From: Ophioceras dolichostomum | Lineage: Eukaryota > Ascomycota > Sordariomycetes > Magnaporthales > Ophioceraceae | Assembly: GCA_003049485.1 (NCBI GenBank) | Contig: PYST01000135.1 | Coordinates: 1-64,000, forward strand | Direction: 5' to 3' | DNA: 64,000 nt | In this document: positions 35,901 to 45,179 of the stretch, piece by piece | How positions within the stretch are numbered: the stretch's first letter is position 1 | Layout: each line of letters starts with the position of its first letter | Made by a program: the position numbers and the translations under genes | The notes under the pieces: model-generated | Told to the model about the DNA's origin: nothing | What the model saw: only the letters and a program-made list of their open reading frames with translations | Database searches by the model: none

Positions 35901-38848
35901 GTCTTCCGGATACTTGGAGAACGTCTGGCTGTGGACCGCCGATCACGACATGGAGTAAGTCAACCCGCAAATCCCCTCGTATCCTTGCTCGAGCCATTGC
36001 CTTTCCACCTAAATCCCCGAGTACCGAAGAGGGAGAGATCTCGACCGCTAACGCATCCATGACATATGCACAGCAAGAGAAACCTAGATCAGATAGACAT
36101 TTATGTCGGGCGTGGTCTGCTCGTGCAGAGCGACCTTGCTTGGCTATGGGGAACTGCCGTCGAGCATTGCGTCCTGTATCAGTACCAGCTCTCTGGGGCT
36201 AAGAATATCCTGATGGGTATGATACAGACGGAGTCGCCGTACTTTCAGCCCATTCCTGGCGCCCCACTGCCCTTCACACCTGGTCTCTTCCCAGACGACC
36301 CGACATTCAACACCACCCCTTCTTCGCCCTCGTCGTGGGCGGTGCGAATTGTAGATTCGTCATCAGTCTATATGCTCGGCGCTGGACTCTACAGCTGGTT
36401 CTCGGGCTACAGCCAGACCTGTCTCGCGACGGAGAACTGCCAGCAGCGCGGGTTCGAGGTCGTTCAGAGCTCCGACCTCTGGGTCTACAACCTCTGCACG
36501 AAGGCCATCGTCGAGATGGTCTCCCCACTGGGCAAAGCGGCGACCCTTGCGTCACAGAACGTCAACGGCTTCCTCTCGTCCGTGCTCGGCTGGCTGCATG
36601 GCACCCAGAACATCACCGGCGCGCGCGAATTCGAGGGATTCCAGATCTACACCCCGGAATCGCTCGAGGAGGTAGAGCTGAATCTCGAAGCCCCGTTCCC
36701 GCCGATCTGCCGCACCGCGCTGACGCAGCTGGTCGTCTGCCACCCGCTGGTGGCGTCGCTGTCGAGGGTCGCGTGGCACGGGTCGCCGGGTAACCAGACG
36801 GTGACCGACGAGGTCTGTCAGCAGAGCTGCCTCAGCAGCGTGCAGACTTGGATTGAGAATGTGGCCAGCGCGTGCGAGGGCTACAAAATCGAAAAAGGCG
36901 CACCGCCCGAGCTTGTCGGAGGGAGAATCCGCCAGGGGCTTCTCGAGACGTGTCAGAAGGAAGTCGCAACTGGGAGGTACTGCAATGGTAAGTAGTCAGG
37001 TCGAAGTCTCTCAAGACTTCTCCACAACGTCTCTCACTCATCAACCCTCCGGTCACTCACATATTCTTAATCTGTCTTCTGACCAAGCTTGGATGATCGG
37101 TAGACATAATCGCCGGCTTTACCACCGTAGCCTCCTACCAAGACATGCCACAGGCAGAGATGTGCCACACCTGCTTCAAGGACAGACACCGCATGATGCA
37201 GGAGTCTCGGTATTCGGTCTACAACCAATACTACAAGGACAGGTTTGAGGCAATCAAGAGCAGCTGCGGAAGCACCGGCAGCACCGAGATCCTGCCGCCA
37301 ATCATTCCCGCGCCCGAAGTCGAGACGGCCTGCCCCTCGGGCCTCAAGCACACGGTGGTCGCGGGAGACACATGCGACTCGCTCGCCCTAGCCGGATCCT
37401 TCGCGTCCGCCGCGCTCTTTATCGGCAACCCCGGCAAGATGACCAACTGCAGCAGCCTCACTGTGGGCGCGGAGCTCTGCCTGCCCATCGGCTGCAACGT
37501 GACCTACACCGTGAAGGAGAACGACACGTGCTGGGACATCGACTCGGCGCACCTGGGCGTGCTGCCGACCGGCGTGGGCATGGGCGCCGTCCGGCTGTAC
37601 AACCCCTGGGTTGACTTCGGCTGCAACAACCTGCTGACGGCGAGCGACGACGCCTACGGCTACGTCATCTGCATGTCGCCCCAGGGCGGCGTCCACGACC
37701 TGGCGGCGCCTCCCGCGCCCCAGCCCACGCGCGTGCACGGGAACGGCGCGAGCTGGCACATGGTGCCGCTGCCCGCGGGGGCCGACCTCGCCCCTGGGAC
37801 CACGATACTGTGCGGCAAGTACCTCGTCGCGCAGGAGGGGGACACCTGTACGATTTTGGCCATGCAGGGCCCCACCGTCATGGACCTGCTGCTGCGCGCG
37901 AACCCGTCGCTGGGGACGAGCACGGCAGACTGCGAAGGGCGGGTGGTCCCGGGCCTGACGTATTGCCTTCTGCCGTTGGTCGGCTTCGACAGCGAATACC
38001 CCCCGGAACAGGAGCCCTCAACGACGATCACGATAGGGGGCCCATACACAGAATCATCGACCTCTTCTTCTTCAACGAGTTCAACCGTCTCGTCATCCTC
38101 AGAAACTACGACCAGCACCACCAGCAGCACCAGCACTACCACTTCTTCCTCGTCGACCTCGACCTCAACCTCAAGCACCACCTCAGAGCCCACCTCCCAG
38201 CCCACAACCGCCCACTACTACGGCTGCTACACCGAAGCGACAGGCCAGCGCGCCCTCAGCGGCCCCTCCACCACCGACTTCGTCGCCATGACCCCCACCC
38301 TCTGCCGCGCCTTCTGTCAAAGCCAATCACCAACCCCCTACCCGGTATGGGGCGTCGAGTACGGTGGCGAGTGCTACTGCGGCACCTCGCTCTCCCTCGC
38401 CGCGGGGTCCCAGCCCATCTTCGAGGCGCAGTGCTCCGTCCCCTGCCCCGGCGACCCCTCCCTAAAATGCGGCGGCGGCAACCGCCTGAGCCTGTACGGC
38501 CTCTCGCCCTCTCCGCCCCCGACCTCCCCCCCGCCCGGCCTGCCGCCCGTCACCTCCTTCGGCTACGTGGGCTGCCGCACCGAGCCGGCGACCGGAGGCC
38601 AGCGCGCGCTGGGCGGTGCCAGCGCCGCGGACGGGCAGCAGATGACGCCGGCCGCGTGCGGCTCCTACTGCCTAGGCGCGGGCTTCCTCGTGTTCGGCGT
38701 GGAGTACTCGGCCGAGTGCTGGTGCGGCGCCGCGCTGCACCCGCTGAGCCTCGTCGCGCCGGAGGAGGAATGCGGGATGCCGTGTAGTGGCGACGCGGCG
38801 CAGATGTGCGGGGGGCCGAATAGGTTGAGTGTTTGGGAGTGGTCTTGA
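32912..38848 (+). CDS. GH55 glucan 1,3-beta-glucosidase with LysM and WSC modules
   Basis: Ten exons (32912-33924, 33995-34094, 34216-34293, 34380-34447, 34528-34675, 34769-35147, 35272-35673, 35777-35954, 36074-36987, 37104-38848) keep frame to 1674 aa. Residues 1-24 are a signal peptide, then ten His in 23 residues, then a variable stretch with dibasic sites. The twin beta-helix GH55 module starts near 236 (VKDFGAFGDGVHDDTAAIN); its second helix starts near 600 (VKALGALGDGSTDDTA). Motifs VAQASSLENIEFYML, WDWAWTMQDF and HCVLYQYQLSGA are typical. Residues 1176-1383 hold three LysM-like units (KHTVVAGDTCDSL, VTYTVKENDTCWDID, KYLVAQEGDTCTIL). A Ser/Thr linker (1398-1462) leads to two WSC domains (1463-1562, 1582-1674; YYGCYTE, YVGCRTE). 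No GPI signal is seen. Expected to cut beta-1,3-glucan exo-wise while binding chitin and glucan. Confidence 0.92.
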
Positions 38849-39993
38849 GGAGGGAGGAGGTGAGAGGTGAGGTGAGAGGTGAGGTGAGAAGTGAGAGGTG
38901 AGAAGTGAGAGGTGAGAAGTGAGAGGTGAGAGGAGAGGGGAGAAGATAAGATACCTGAGATAAGATAAGAGGATAAGAGGATAAGAGAAGAGAAGCGATC
39001 GCGGACTTTCGGATGGAGAGAGTCCACCTAGGAATGTCAAGTCCAATTTACACCGGTTTGGATTCTCATGTTAATCTTGACCATGATCCCTAACCCCGAC
39101 CTTGAGTAGCACGTGTGTGGTACGTCCTCGACTACTCGCTGATCCATCGGGTTACCTGTTCGCTGTGCTGTGATGTGTTGGCGTCCATGGTGCCGGCCGT
39201 CTGCGCGCCGAAGGGAGGGCGGCGAGTCAGGAAGGAGGTCACCCCACCACCCCCTGAAGTCCCAGGGAAACTGCAAACAAGAATAGAAGAAGCCGTGGAA
39301 TGTTCCCGCTCCTCCGTAAAAGGGAGCATAAAAACAGACCGGAGGAGTGAAAGATTTCCGGGAGATCGCTGACCTGACGAAGCAAAGAGCAGTGGGAAAC
39401 GGATTGGCGAGAGATGGACGAGAATATCTGTAAAAACACCTACGCACCTAGCCGCCCGGTACGACAAGACTGATGAATGAGAAGCCAACACACGGCGCCA
39501 CTTCGTGTCTGGTATGGTGGGAATTGAATGGATTCCATGCTAGATTTCTGCTGCTACCTGTAGCTGAGTAGGTACAATGAAAAAGAAACATAGCGAAAAG
39601 AGAGATGAAGAGCGAGAAGGAAAAAAAAAAAAATTCCAGGCAAATTTCCGTCCGTCCTCCGTGCTTCCTTTGGATCTGCACGATATTCTCGACTAGATAG
39701 ATTCCTTCCAGACATGGATGCCAAGGTGAGTTAGGAGATAGATTATGAAGAGCTACCGAGAACCATGACTGCAATTCTGCTTCGTAGAGAGGGTGTACTA
39801 CTTCTCGTTGCTGCATGTGGTGACGATGATGAAACTCTCAAGCTTTCCCGCGCATGCATGGCCCGCTTCGCCTGCTTACCAAAAGAGATATGAAAGCATG
39901 ATGGTGTGGGTGGATTTGGTCGAGGTCATCATCGTCGACACCTCACTCACCCCAACAGTCTTCAGCTTTTCAGCTTTCTAGCAGCTTTCAGTT
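38849..39993. other. Intergenic region with minisatellite
   Basis: This is shared 3' space between converging GH55 and RD-repeat genes. It includes the GTGAGAGGTGA repeat listed separately, an A-run near 39620-39633, and ACCTACGCACCTAG / TAGGTAC motifs. No gene is supported. Confidence 0.45.
38855..38985. repeat. GAGGTGAGA minisatellite
   Basis: Tandem, slightly varied units of GAGGTGAGA / GAGAAGTGA follow the GH55 stop codon and grade into GATAAGA units. It is a purine-only strand, so triplex-forming potential exists. Confidence 0.85.
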
Positions 39994-42900
39994 TCAATCA
40001 GCCTCATCCTCCTCCTCAATCGGCGCCGGCGTCCTCCGTTCGTTCCTCCTCTTCGGCCTCCGATGCCTCGACGACGAGACGTTGCTCGCCGAGTCGTCCG
40101 GCTGCAGCTCCACGTAGTCGTCGGCGCCCCAGTCGCTCTCGCTCGCGCTCGCGGTCGCCGCGGCGGCCGCCCAGAAGTCTCCCGGCGCCGCGGCGACGTC
40201 GTCGGGGAGGCTCTGGCTGGACGTCGAGTTCGGGTTGATGAAGAAGCGGGGCGAGTCCATGGCCGCCGCCGCCGCCGAGGAGGAGGACGCCGACATCATG
40301 ATGCCGACCGCCCCTGGGCCTCCTCCTCCAGCTCCAGCTGCAGCTACGCGGTGTCGGTTCAGGCTCATCTGCAGGCCCGCGCTGCGCTGCCGGAGGGCCT
40401 GGCGGGTGGACTCGGCACGCTCGTGCAGCGACTCGAAGATGTCCTCCAGCGTCTCCATTCCCGCAAAGATGAAGCGCTCGACCTCGGCGCACATCTGGAT
40501 CTCGAGCTCCTCGTCGAGCGTGACGGCCGTCTTGGGGCCGCCGCCGCCGCCCGTCGCCACGCCGGGGCCGACGACCACAGACGAGGCGTTGCTCACGAAC
40601 GAGGCGGGCGTGGGACCCCTGCTGAAGGGCGTCGTGCCGCGCGAGGGCGGAAACTGGAAGTTGGCGCGGCTGGGCGACTGGAAGAAGAACCCGCTCGCGT
40701 TCGCCGCCGGCGCGCCGATCGCGGGAGTGCCGCCGCGCGAGGGGGTCTCGGCCGTGGGCGTGGCGATGTCGTCGCCGTCGTCGGCGCCGCTCCACAGGAA
40801 GCCGTCGAAACGGCCCGAGGTCAGCAGCTCCCACTCGGACGGGTTGATGTCGCCCACGGCGCGCAGCACGTCGTGCATCTGTCGGTTCTTGATCAGGTAC
40901 ATGGCCGTCTCGGCGTCGCGCGGCGCCTGGGCTAGCGCGTAGTACCGCTGGATCGAGAGGCCCGTCTTCACCAGGAAGTCCTGCCGGGGCCTGCGCATGG
41001 GCGTCGGGGCTCTCAGGGCGGGCTGCAGCTCGCGGTTCCCGGCCAGGAGCGCGTTGAAGTAGGGCTGCTCCTCCGCGTCGAGGTTAGTTAAGATGGCGAA
41101 GGTGAGCGTCTCGTCGTCGACGTCCGTCGGTGGTGGTGCGGGCGACTCTGAGCAGCTGGTCAGCCACCTGTCGACCGCGGCCTTGACCTTCTTGTTCTGC
41201 CTGAGGTAGTGCCCGCGGAACTCCTCGGCGATGTCCGGGTCCATCTTCACGGGGGAGTCCGGGCGTGGAGGGAGCTCGGCCGTCTCCTCGGCAGCCTTAG
41301 TGCTGAGTAGAGTTAGGTCGAAGGGCGGCCATGGCGGGTTGTCGCCCTTGTACCGCTCCAGCACCTCGCCCCAGCCAAGGCCGTGGCGGACTCCAGTCAG
41401 AGAGCGCTCACAGACAACGCAGCTGCAGCCATCGGCGGGGAGGTCCCGAGTAAAGACGTTGTCTAGCCGGTCGAGGATGCGCCTAGCAATCGTCTTGTGG
41501 CCGGTCGCGACTGCTATCGAACCGTGTCCGTCTAGCACGGCTTTGTACTGGTCAAGCATGTTGAAGAGAGGGGCGAAAAGGGCCTCGGCTGCTTTGGCGT
41601 GGAGATTGGTTTGGTGGCGGTTGGCGTTCGGGCGGGAGAGTGCGTCGAGGAAGTACTTGGAGACGGGCTTGGGCAGTCCGCCGTTCTGGTTCAGGTAGTT
41701 CACCCTTGGGACCTCCAGGACGTTCAGAGGCGGAGGGGGAGGCGGCGGCGGAGGCGGCATGGGGCTGGCCTCCGCCGATGGCACTCCTGATCCTGACAGG
41801 ACCTCGATAGGCCCGCCGAATCGTATCCTTTGGGATGAGGTGGTCTTCTCATTCGGGAACATCGGGGGTGGGGGTGGAAATTGCGGCGTAGCTACGGGAG
41901 TCTTGGGGGACGAGTCTATGGCCGACTCAGGAGAGAGGTCAGACACCGCGACAGGGTCCAGACGCACAGTCTCCCCGGACGCTGTCCTCGCAGAAGAGAC
42001 CGAGGATATGGTGGCCATGCGGCTCGGTTTCGAGGCAGGCTTGAGGCTGCCGCCTTCTTGTAGGGACTCGATCGTGGGATTCTTGAGCGGAGAGTGCGGG
42101 GACTGGATGGTGGTCTGGGTCGAGGCCTTCGACTTGCTCGACACCTTGGACCTGTCGTCGCGCTTCGACGTCGACCTCGAGAGCCACGACGTCCGTGACC
42201 TCGGCCGCTCCTCAGAGGCATCTTTCTCCCGTGACGACCCCGATGACGTCGGCGTGCCCGATCCCCGCTCCCTCTCCCTCTCCTTATCCTTGGGCTCGGA
42301 GAGGTTCGTCGCTGGTGGACTGGGCGGAGGATCGCCCTTGCTCCTCCGTGAGGAGGACCTGGACGATGACTTCCTCTCGGTGGTGAAGTCGACCGACTTG
42401 GACCGCTTCTTGACATCATCCGGTGCGGCAGATCCGAGATCGGTGGGCTCCGGCGTGAGCGGGTCTGCTCTTCGGACCCCTTGCGCCGTGTGCGTTGGCG
42501 ACGCGGGAGGGGGCTGCGACAGGTCCTCGCGGCTGACGACGTTGACGCTCTCCTTGCTATGCGCCTTGCTGAACGAAGGGTACGGCCTTGGGGCCCGGGA
42601 GAGCCGTGACAGCTCAGGCACGACGTCGGCAGTCAGCTCGGACCCGGCAATAACCCCTCGCTCATCGACAATCACGGTCTCGATTCTGTCCTTGTCCGAA
42701 TCCCGATCCCTCTCCTCCGGGTCCCGTTCGCGGCGATCCCGGTCTCTGTCTCTGTCCCTGTCCCTGTCTCTGTCCCGATCGCGATCTCGGTCCTTGTCTC
42801 GGTCCTTGGGTCGTCGGCGGCGATGCGAAGATGACTGGGTGTCGCTATCGGTGGCTCTGTGCTTCGAGGATCGTGACTTGTGATGGTGGCGATGCTCACG

Positions 42901-43011
42901 GTCCTTGTCCCGCTCGCTCCTGTCCTTCTCGCTCCGGCTGCTTCGTCGTTTCTCACGAGGAGCCGAATCGTCTACGTCGGCGCCATCCCTGTCGCGGTCC
43001 TTGGAAGGCAT
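39994..43011 (-). CDS. Large RD-repeat protein with conserved C-terminal domain
   Basis: This is a single exon of 1005 aa from the ATG at 43011 (MPSKDRDRDG); the in-frame ATG at 43080 is less likely because the intervening codons look non-coding. Residues 1-100 are dominated by Arg-Asp, Arg-Glu and Arg-Ser dipeptides (a (DR)n run from a repeated CGGGAC-type sequence), resembling RNA-processing proteins. Residues 100-400 are disordered and phosphorylatable, followed by a Pro10 stretch. A folded part starts VPRVNYLNQNGGLPKPVSKYF and continues through LFNMLDQYKAVL, RILDRLDNVFTRDLP, a CSCVVC pair that could bind metal, and YLIKNRQMHDVLRAVG. The tail is Gly/Ala/Ser-rich and acidic. Orthologues are probably widespread in filamentous ascomycetes (from memory, not checked), but I know no established function. 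Nuclear location is an inference from the RD/RS composition. Confidence 0.75.
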   Translation of the reverse strand: MPSKDRDRDGADVDDSAPREKRRSSRSEKDRSERDKDREHRHHHKSRSSKHRATDSDTQSSSHRRRRPKDRDKDRDRDRDRDRDRDRDRDRDRRERDPEERDRDSDKDRIETVIVDERGVIAGSELTADVVPELSRLSRAPRPYPSFSKAHSKESVNVVSREDLSQPPPASPTHTAQGVRRADPLTPEPTDLGSAAPDDVKKRSKSVDFTTERKSSSRSSSRRSKGDPPPSPPATNLSEPKDKERERERGSGTPTSSGSSREKDASEERPRSRTSWLSRSTSKRDDRSKVSSKSKASTQTTIQSPHSPLKNPTIESLQEGGSLKPASKPSRMATISSVSSARTASGETVRLDPVAVSDLSPESAIDSSPKTPVATPQFPPPPPMFPNEKTTSSQRIRFGGPIEVLSGSGVPSAEASPMPPPPPPPPPPLNVLEVPRVNYLNQNGGLPKPVSKYFLDALSRPNANRHQTNLHAKAAEALFAPLFNMLDQYKAVLDGHGSIAVATGHKTIARRILDRLDNVFTRDLPADGCSCVVCERSLTGVRHGLGWGEVLERYKGDNPPWPPFDLTLLSTKAAEETAELPPRPDSPVKMDPDIAEEFRGHYLRQNKKVKAAVDRWLTSCSESPAPPPTDVDDETLTFAILTNLDAEEQPYFNALLAGNRELQPALRAPTPMRRPRQDFLVKTGLSIQRYYALAQAPRDAETAMYLIKNRQMHDVLRAVGDINPSEWELLTSGRFDGFLWSGADDGDDIATPTAETPSRGGTPAIGAPAANASGFFFQSPSRANFQFPPSRGTTPFSRGPTPASFVSNASSVVVGPGVATGGGGGPKTAVTLDEELEIQMCAEVERFIFAGMETLEDIFESLHERAESTRQALRQRSAGLQMSLNRHRVAAAGAGGGGPGAVGIMMSASSSSAAAAAMDSPRFFINPNSTSSQSLPDDVAAAPGDFWAAAAATASASESDWGADDYVELQPDDSASNVSSSRHRRPKRRNERRTPAPIEEEDEAD

Positions 43012-44394
43012 GGTCAAACCATGCCAGAGGCCGGACGCGGCGGTTCTCGTTTCGGTTGTGAACCTGGGACGACTACTCAAGAATGAAGAATGATCAGGTG
43101 AAGCAAGGGTGGTAAGAAAGCCTGTTTGCTTCTTGTTTGCTCTTCAGCTAGCGGTGGCGAGTAAACCGCCGTCGGGGCACGAGCAAAGGAATGGAGAGGA
43201 GGGTCGATCGCCGATTTAACGAATTACTCCCAGGAATGCACGAAGCAAAAGAAAAGATTTTTAAAATGGGTATCACAACATATCACGAATTAACTAGAGG
43301 CAGGGAGAAGAATGGAAGTGACTGGAAGACGATAATGAGGAAGAGAGTAAGAGATAGAGGGGCGGTTCCGTCCTCTCATAATAGGTGTAAAGGGTGTGCG
43401 TTGGCAGCATCAACGAACGCAGGAGCATCAGATGGCTCGACTTGATTCGAGATCAAATCAGTGGCCGCCCGGGCATTTCGTACTTCTGCCTGTAGTGCTG
43501 CGGTCCTCAGTTTTCAGGTGGTGGTGGCCGAGGTCGTGCAGGTGTGTGGTGCGGTGCAGGCGAGTGCAGGCGAGAGGCGGACGTCAACCACCACAGCAAC
43601 AGCGACAACCCCTGTCCGGTCCGCGCTGCTGCGCTTTGATTCGACAAAAAGTGTGCTCAGGCCAAGGGCACAATGGATTGGGGTCCAGAGTCCGGCGGCT
43701 GGCTGGCCTGTGGATTCCCGCCCAGCCCAGCACTTTGTGGAGGGGTAGTCCATAGTGTGGGAATCAGCTGCAGCCAGATCTCTCACTGTGAGATTGTTGC
43801 CTTCTTGGCTCTTTTTCCACAGTATAATTGTCAATCCCGACTGCGGTGTACTCCCCGCTCGGCAGAGTTCCCGTCAAGCAATACTCAATTCAAGATTGGA
43901 CTCCCCGTCCCGTGTCGTTGGTTGTCATTATTCTTTTTTCAGCTACAGGCGCGTGCAGCTGCGACGTAGAGCTGTGATTGATTTTTTTCTCTTTTCTTCT
44001 GTCAAACTGATATTGATAAGTCCCTCGCAAGCGATGACTCCTTCGAGACTTAGCTTCCATTCCTTCATCAACAGGAGATTTTAGCGATTTGTGGGGATAC
44101 CTCGTCGTGAGATGCAGCTGCTGCTGCAGTTGGGTTATTTTCAGACTCCTCGTTGGGCAGCAAAATACAGATCCTCTCGCCCGTTGTTCCATCGCCGCTG
44201 AATCATAGTACGATCCCATCGCATTCCAAAGATCTCTTAGACATTCCGGGGCTGGCTAGGGGCCAATCGCACGAGGACGAGACGTCCGCCACAGGCCTGC
44301 CTAAGCGCGCATGATGACTGCGGAACAACCCAACGAGCCCCCGCGCTGCTCATGCTCTCACCAGACTCACGCACCAGACCGCACTCACCAGACC

Positions 44395-44660
44395 TGCACC
44401 ACCTCCCTTACCTGGATAGCACAGCACATACGGGTTATCTGCCTAAACCTATCGCGCCTCAACTAGATAGCACGATAACATGTACGTGGTACAGCAGCTA
44501 TACAACGGCCACATATCGAGGCGACATGGTTGACATATCCTCCCTTACTTGGTTAACACGACGACGTGCGCGGGTTATTCTTCTAGACGCTTCCTCCCTT
44601 GCTTGGGTACCTAGAGCAATGACCTGTACGTTGTACAACAGCCCTCGAACAAGGAAATAC
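44395..44660. repeat. Degenerate tandem repeat, unit about 90-170 bp
   Basis: Two related blocks recur in order. The first begins CCTCCCTTACCTGGATAGCAC (44401) and again CCTCCCTTACTTGGTTAACAC (44540). The second contains ATAACATGTACGTGGTACAGCAGC (near 44476) and ATGACCTGTACGTTGTACAACAGC (near 44619). Copies share roughly 70-80% of positions by eye and carry many C-to-T type differences. Confidence 0.5.
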
Positions 44661-45120
44661 CCATAACAGACCGTGCTACGAACTCAATGGTCGGGCCCGC
44701 GCCCCGATCCGTCCCAGCACTACGGTTCTCGACTGAGGCAGGCTCCCTCCCGATCCTGGGTTGCTCACCGCTCGCTCCAAGGGTCCCAGTGCATCGGGAG
44801 GGTACGCGCCACCGCGAGCGCCACGGCGCGTGCCCTATGCATCCTGAATCATCACGGTAAAGCTTCTATTGACTCAGATGCGGCGGCTGGATCTAGGGGG
44901 CTCGATTTTATTTATATCTTTTTTTACTGTATTGTATGTTGGTAAGTTCTGAGATTGTCTAAGAGCAGTTCCTCATGACTCTAAAATGTCCCAGCGTCCC
45001 TCCCTGGCAAAGCACCGCCTACTGTACTGACAAACCACATCAGACAAACACAGATCTGGGGGCATGCATGCATGCATCACCTCGAAGCGCGCTCATATTT
45101 TTAAAGCCGCCGCCGCATGC

Positions 45121-45160
45121 TATCACCATCCCCATCACCATCCCCATCACCATCACTCTC
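45121..45160. repeat. CACCATCCCCAT microsatellite
   Basis: Short tandem CACCATCCCCAT units lie just downstream of the ATP sulfurylase stop codon. Confidence 0.8.
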
Positions 45161-45179
45161 CCCTCCTATCCCCTTTCCC

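Larger units (their letters stand above)
43012..45179. other. Intergenic region with degenerate repeats
   Basis: The region between the RD-repeat gene (its promoter here) and the 3' end of ATP sulfurylase. It holds a degenerate tandem repeat (about 44390-44660), a (CATG)n run at 45066-45076, and a CACCATCCCCAT repeat at 45121-45160. No ORF is convincing. Confidence 0.45.

Noticed and set aside
39906..42883. Several plus-strand ORFs of 110-374 aa across the RD-repeat gene
   Set aside because: Opposite-strand images of the repetitive Arg-Asp and Ser-rich codons.
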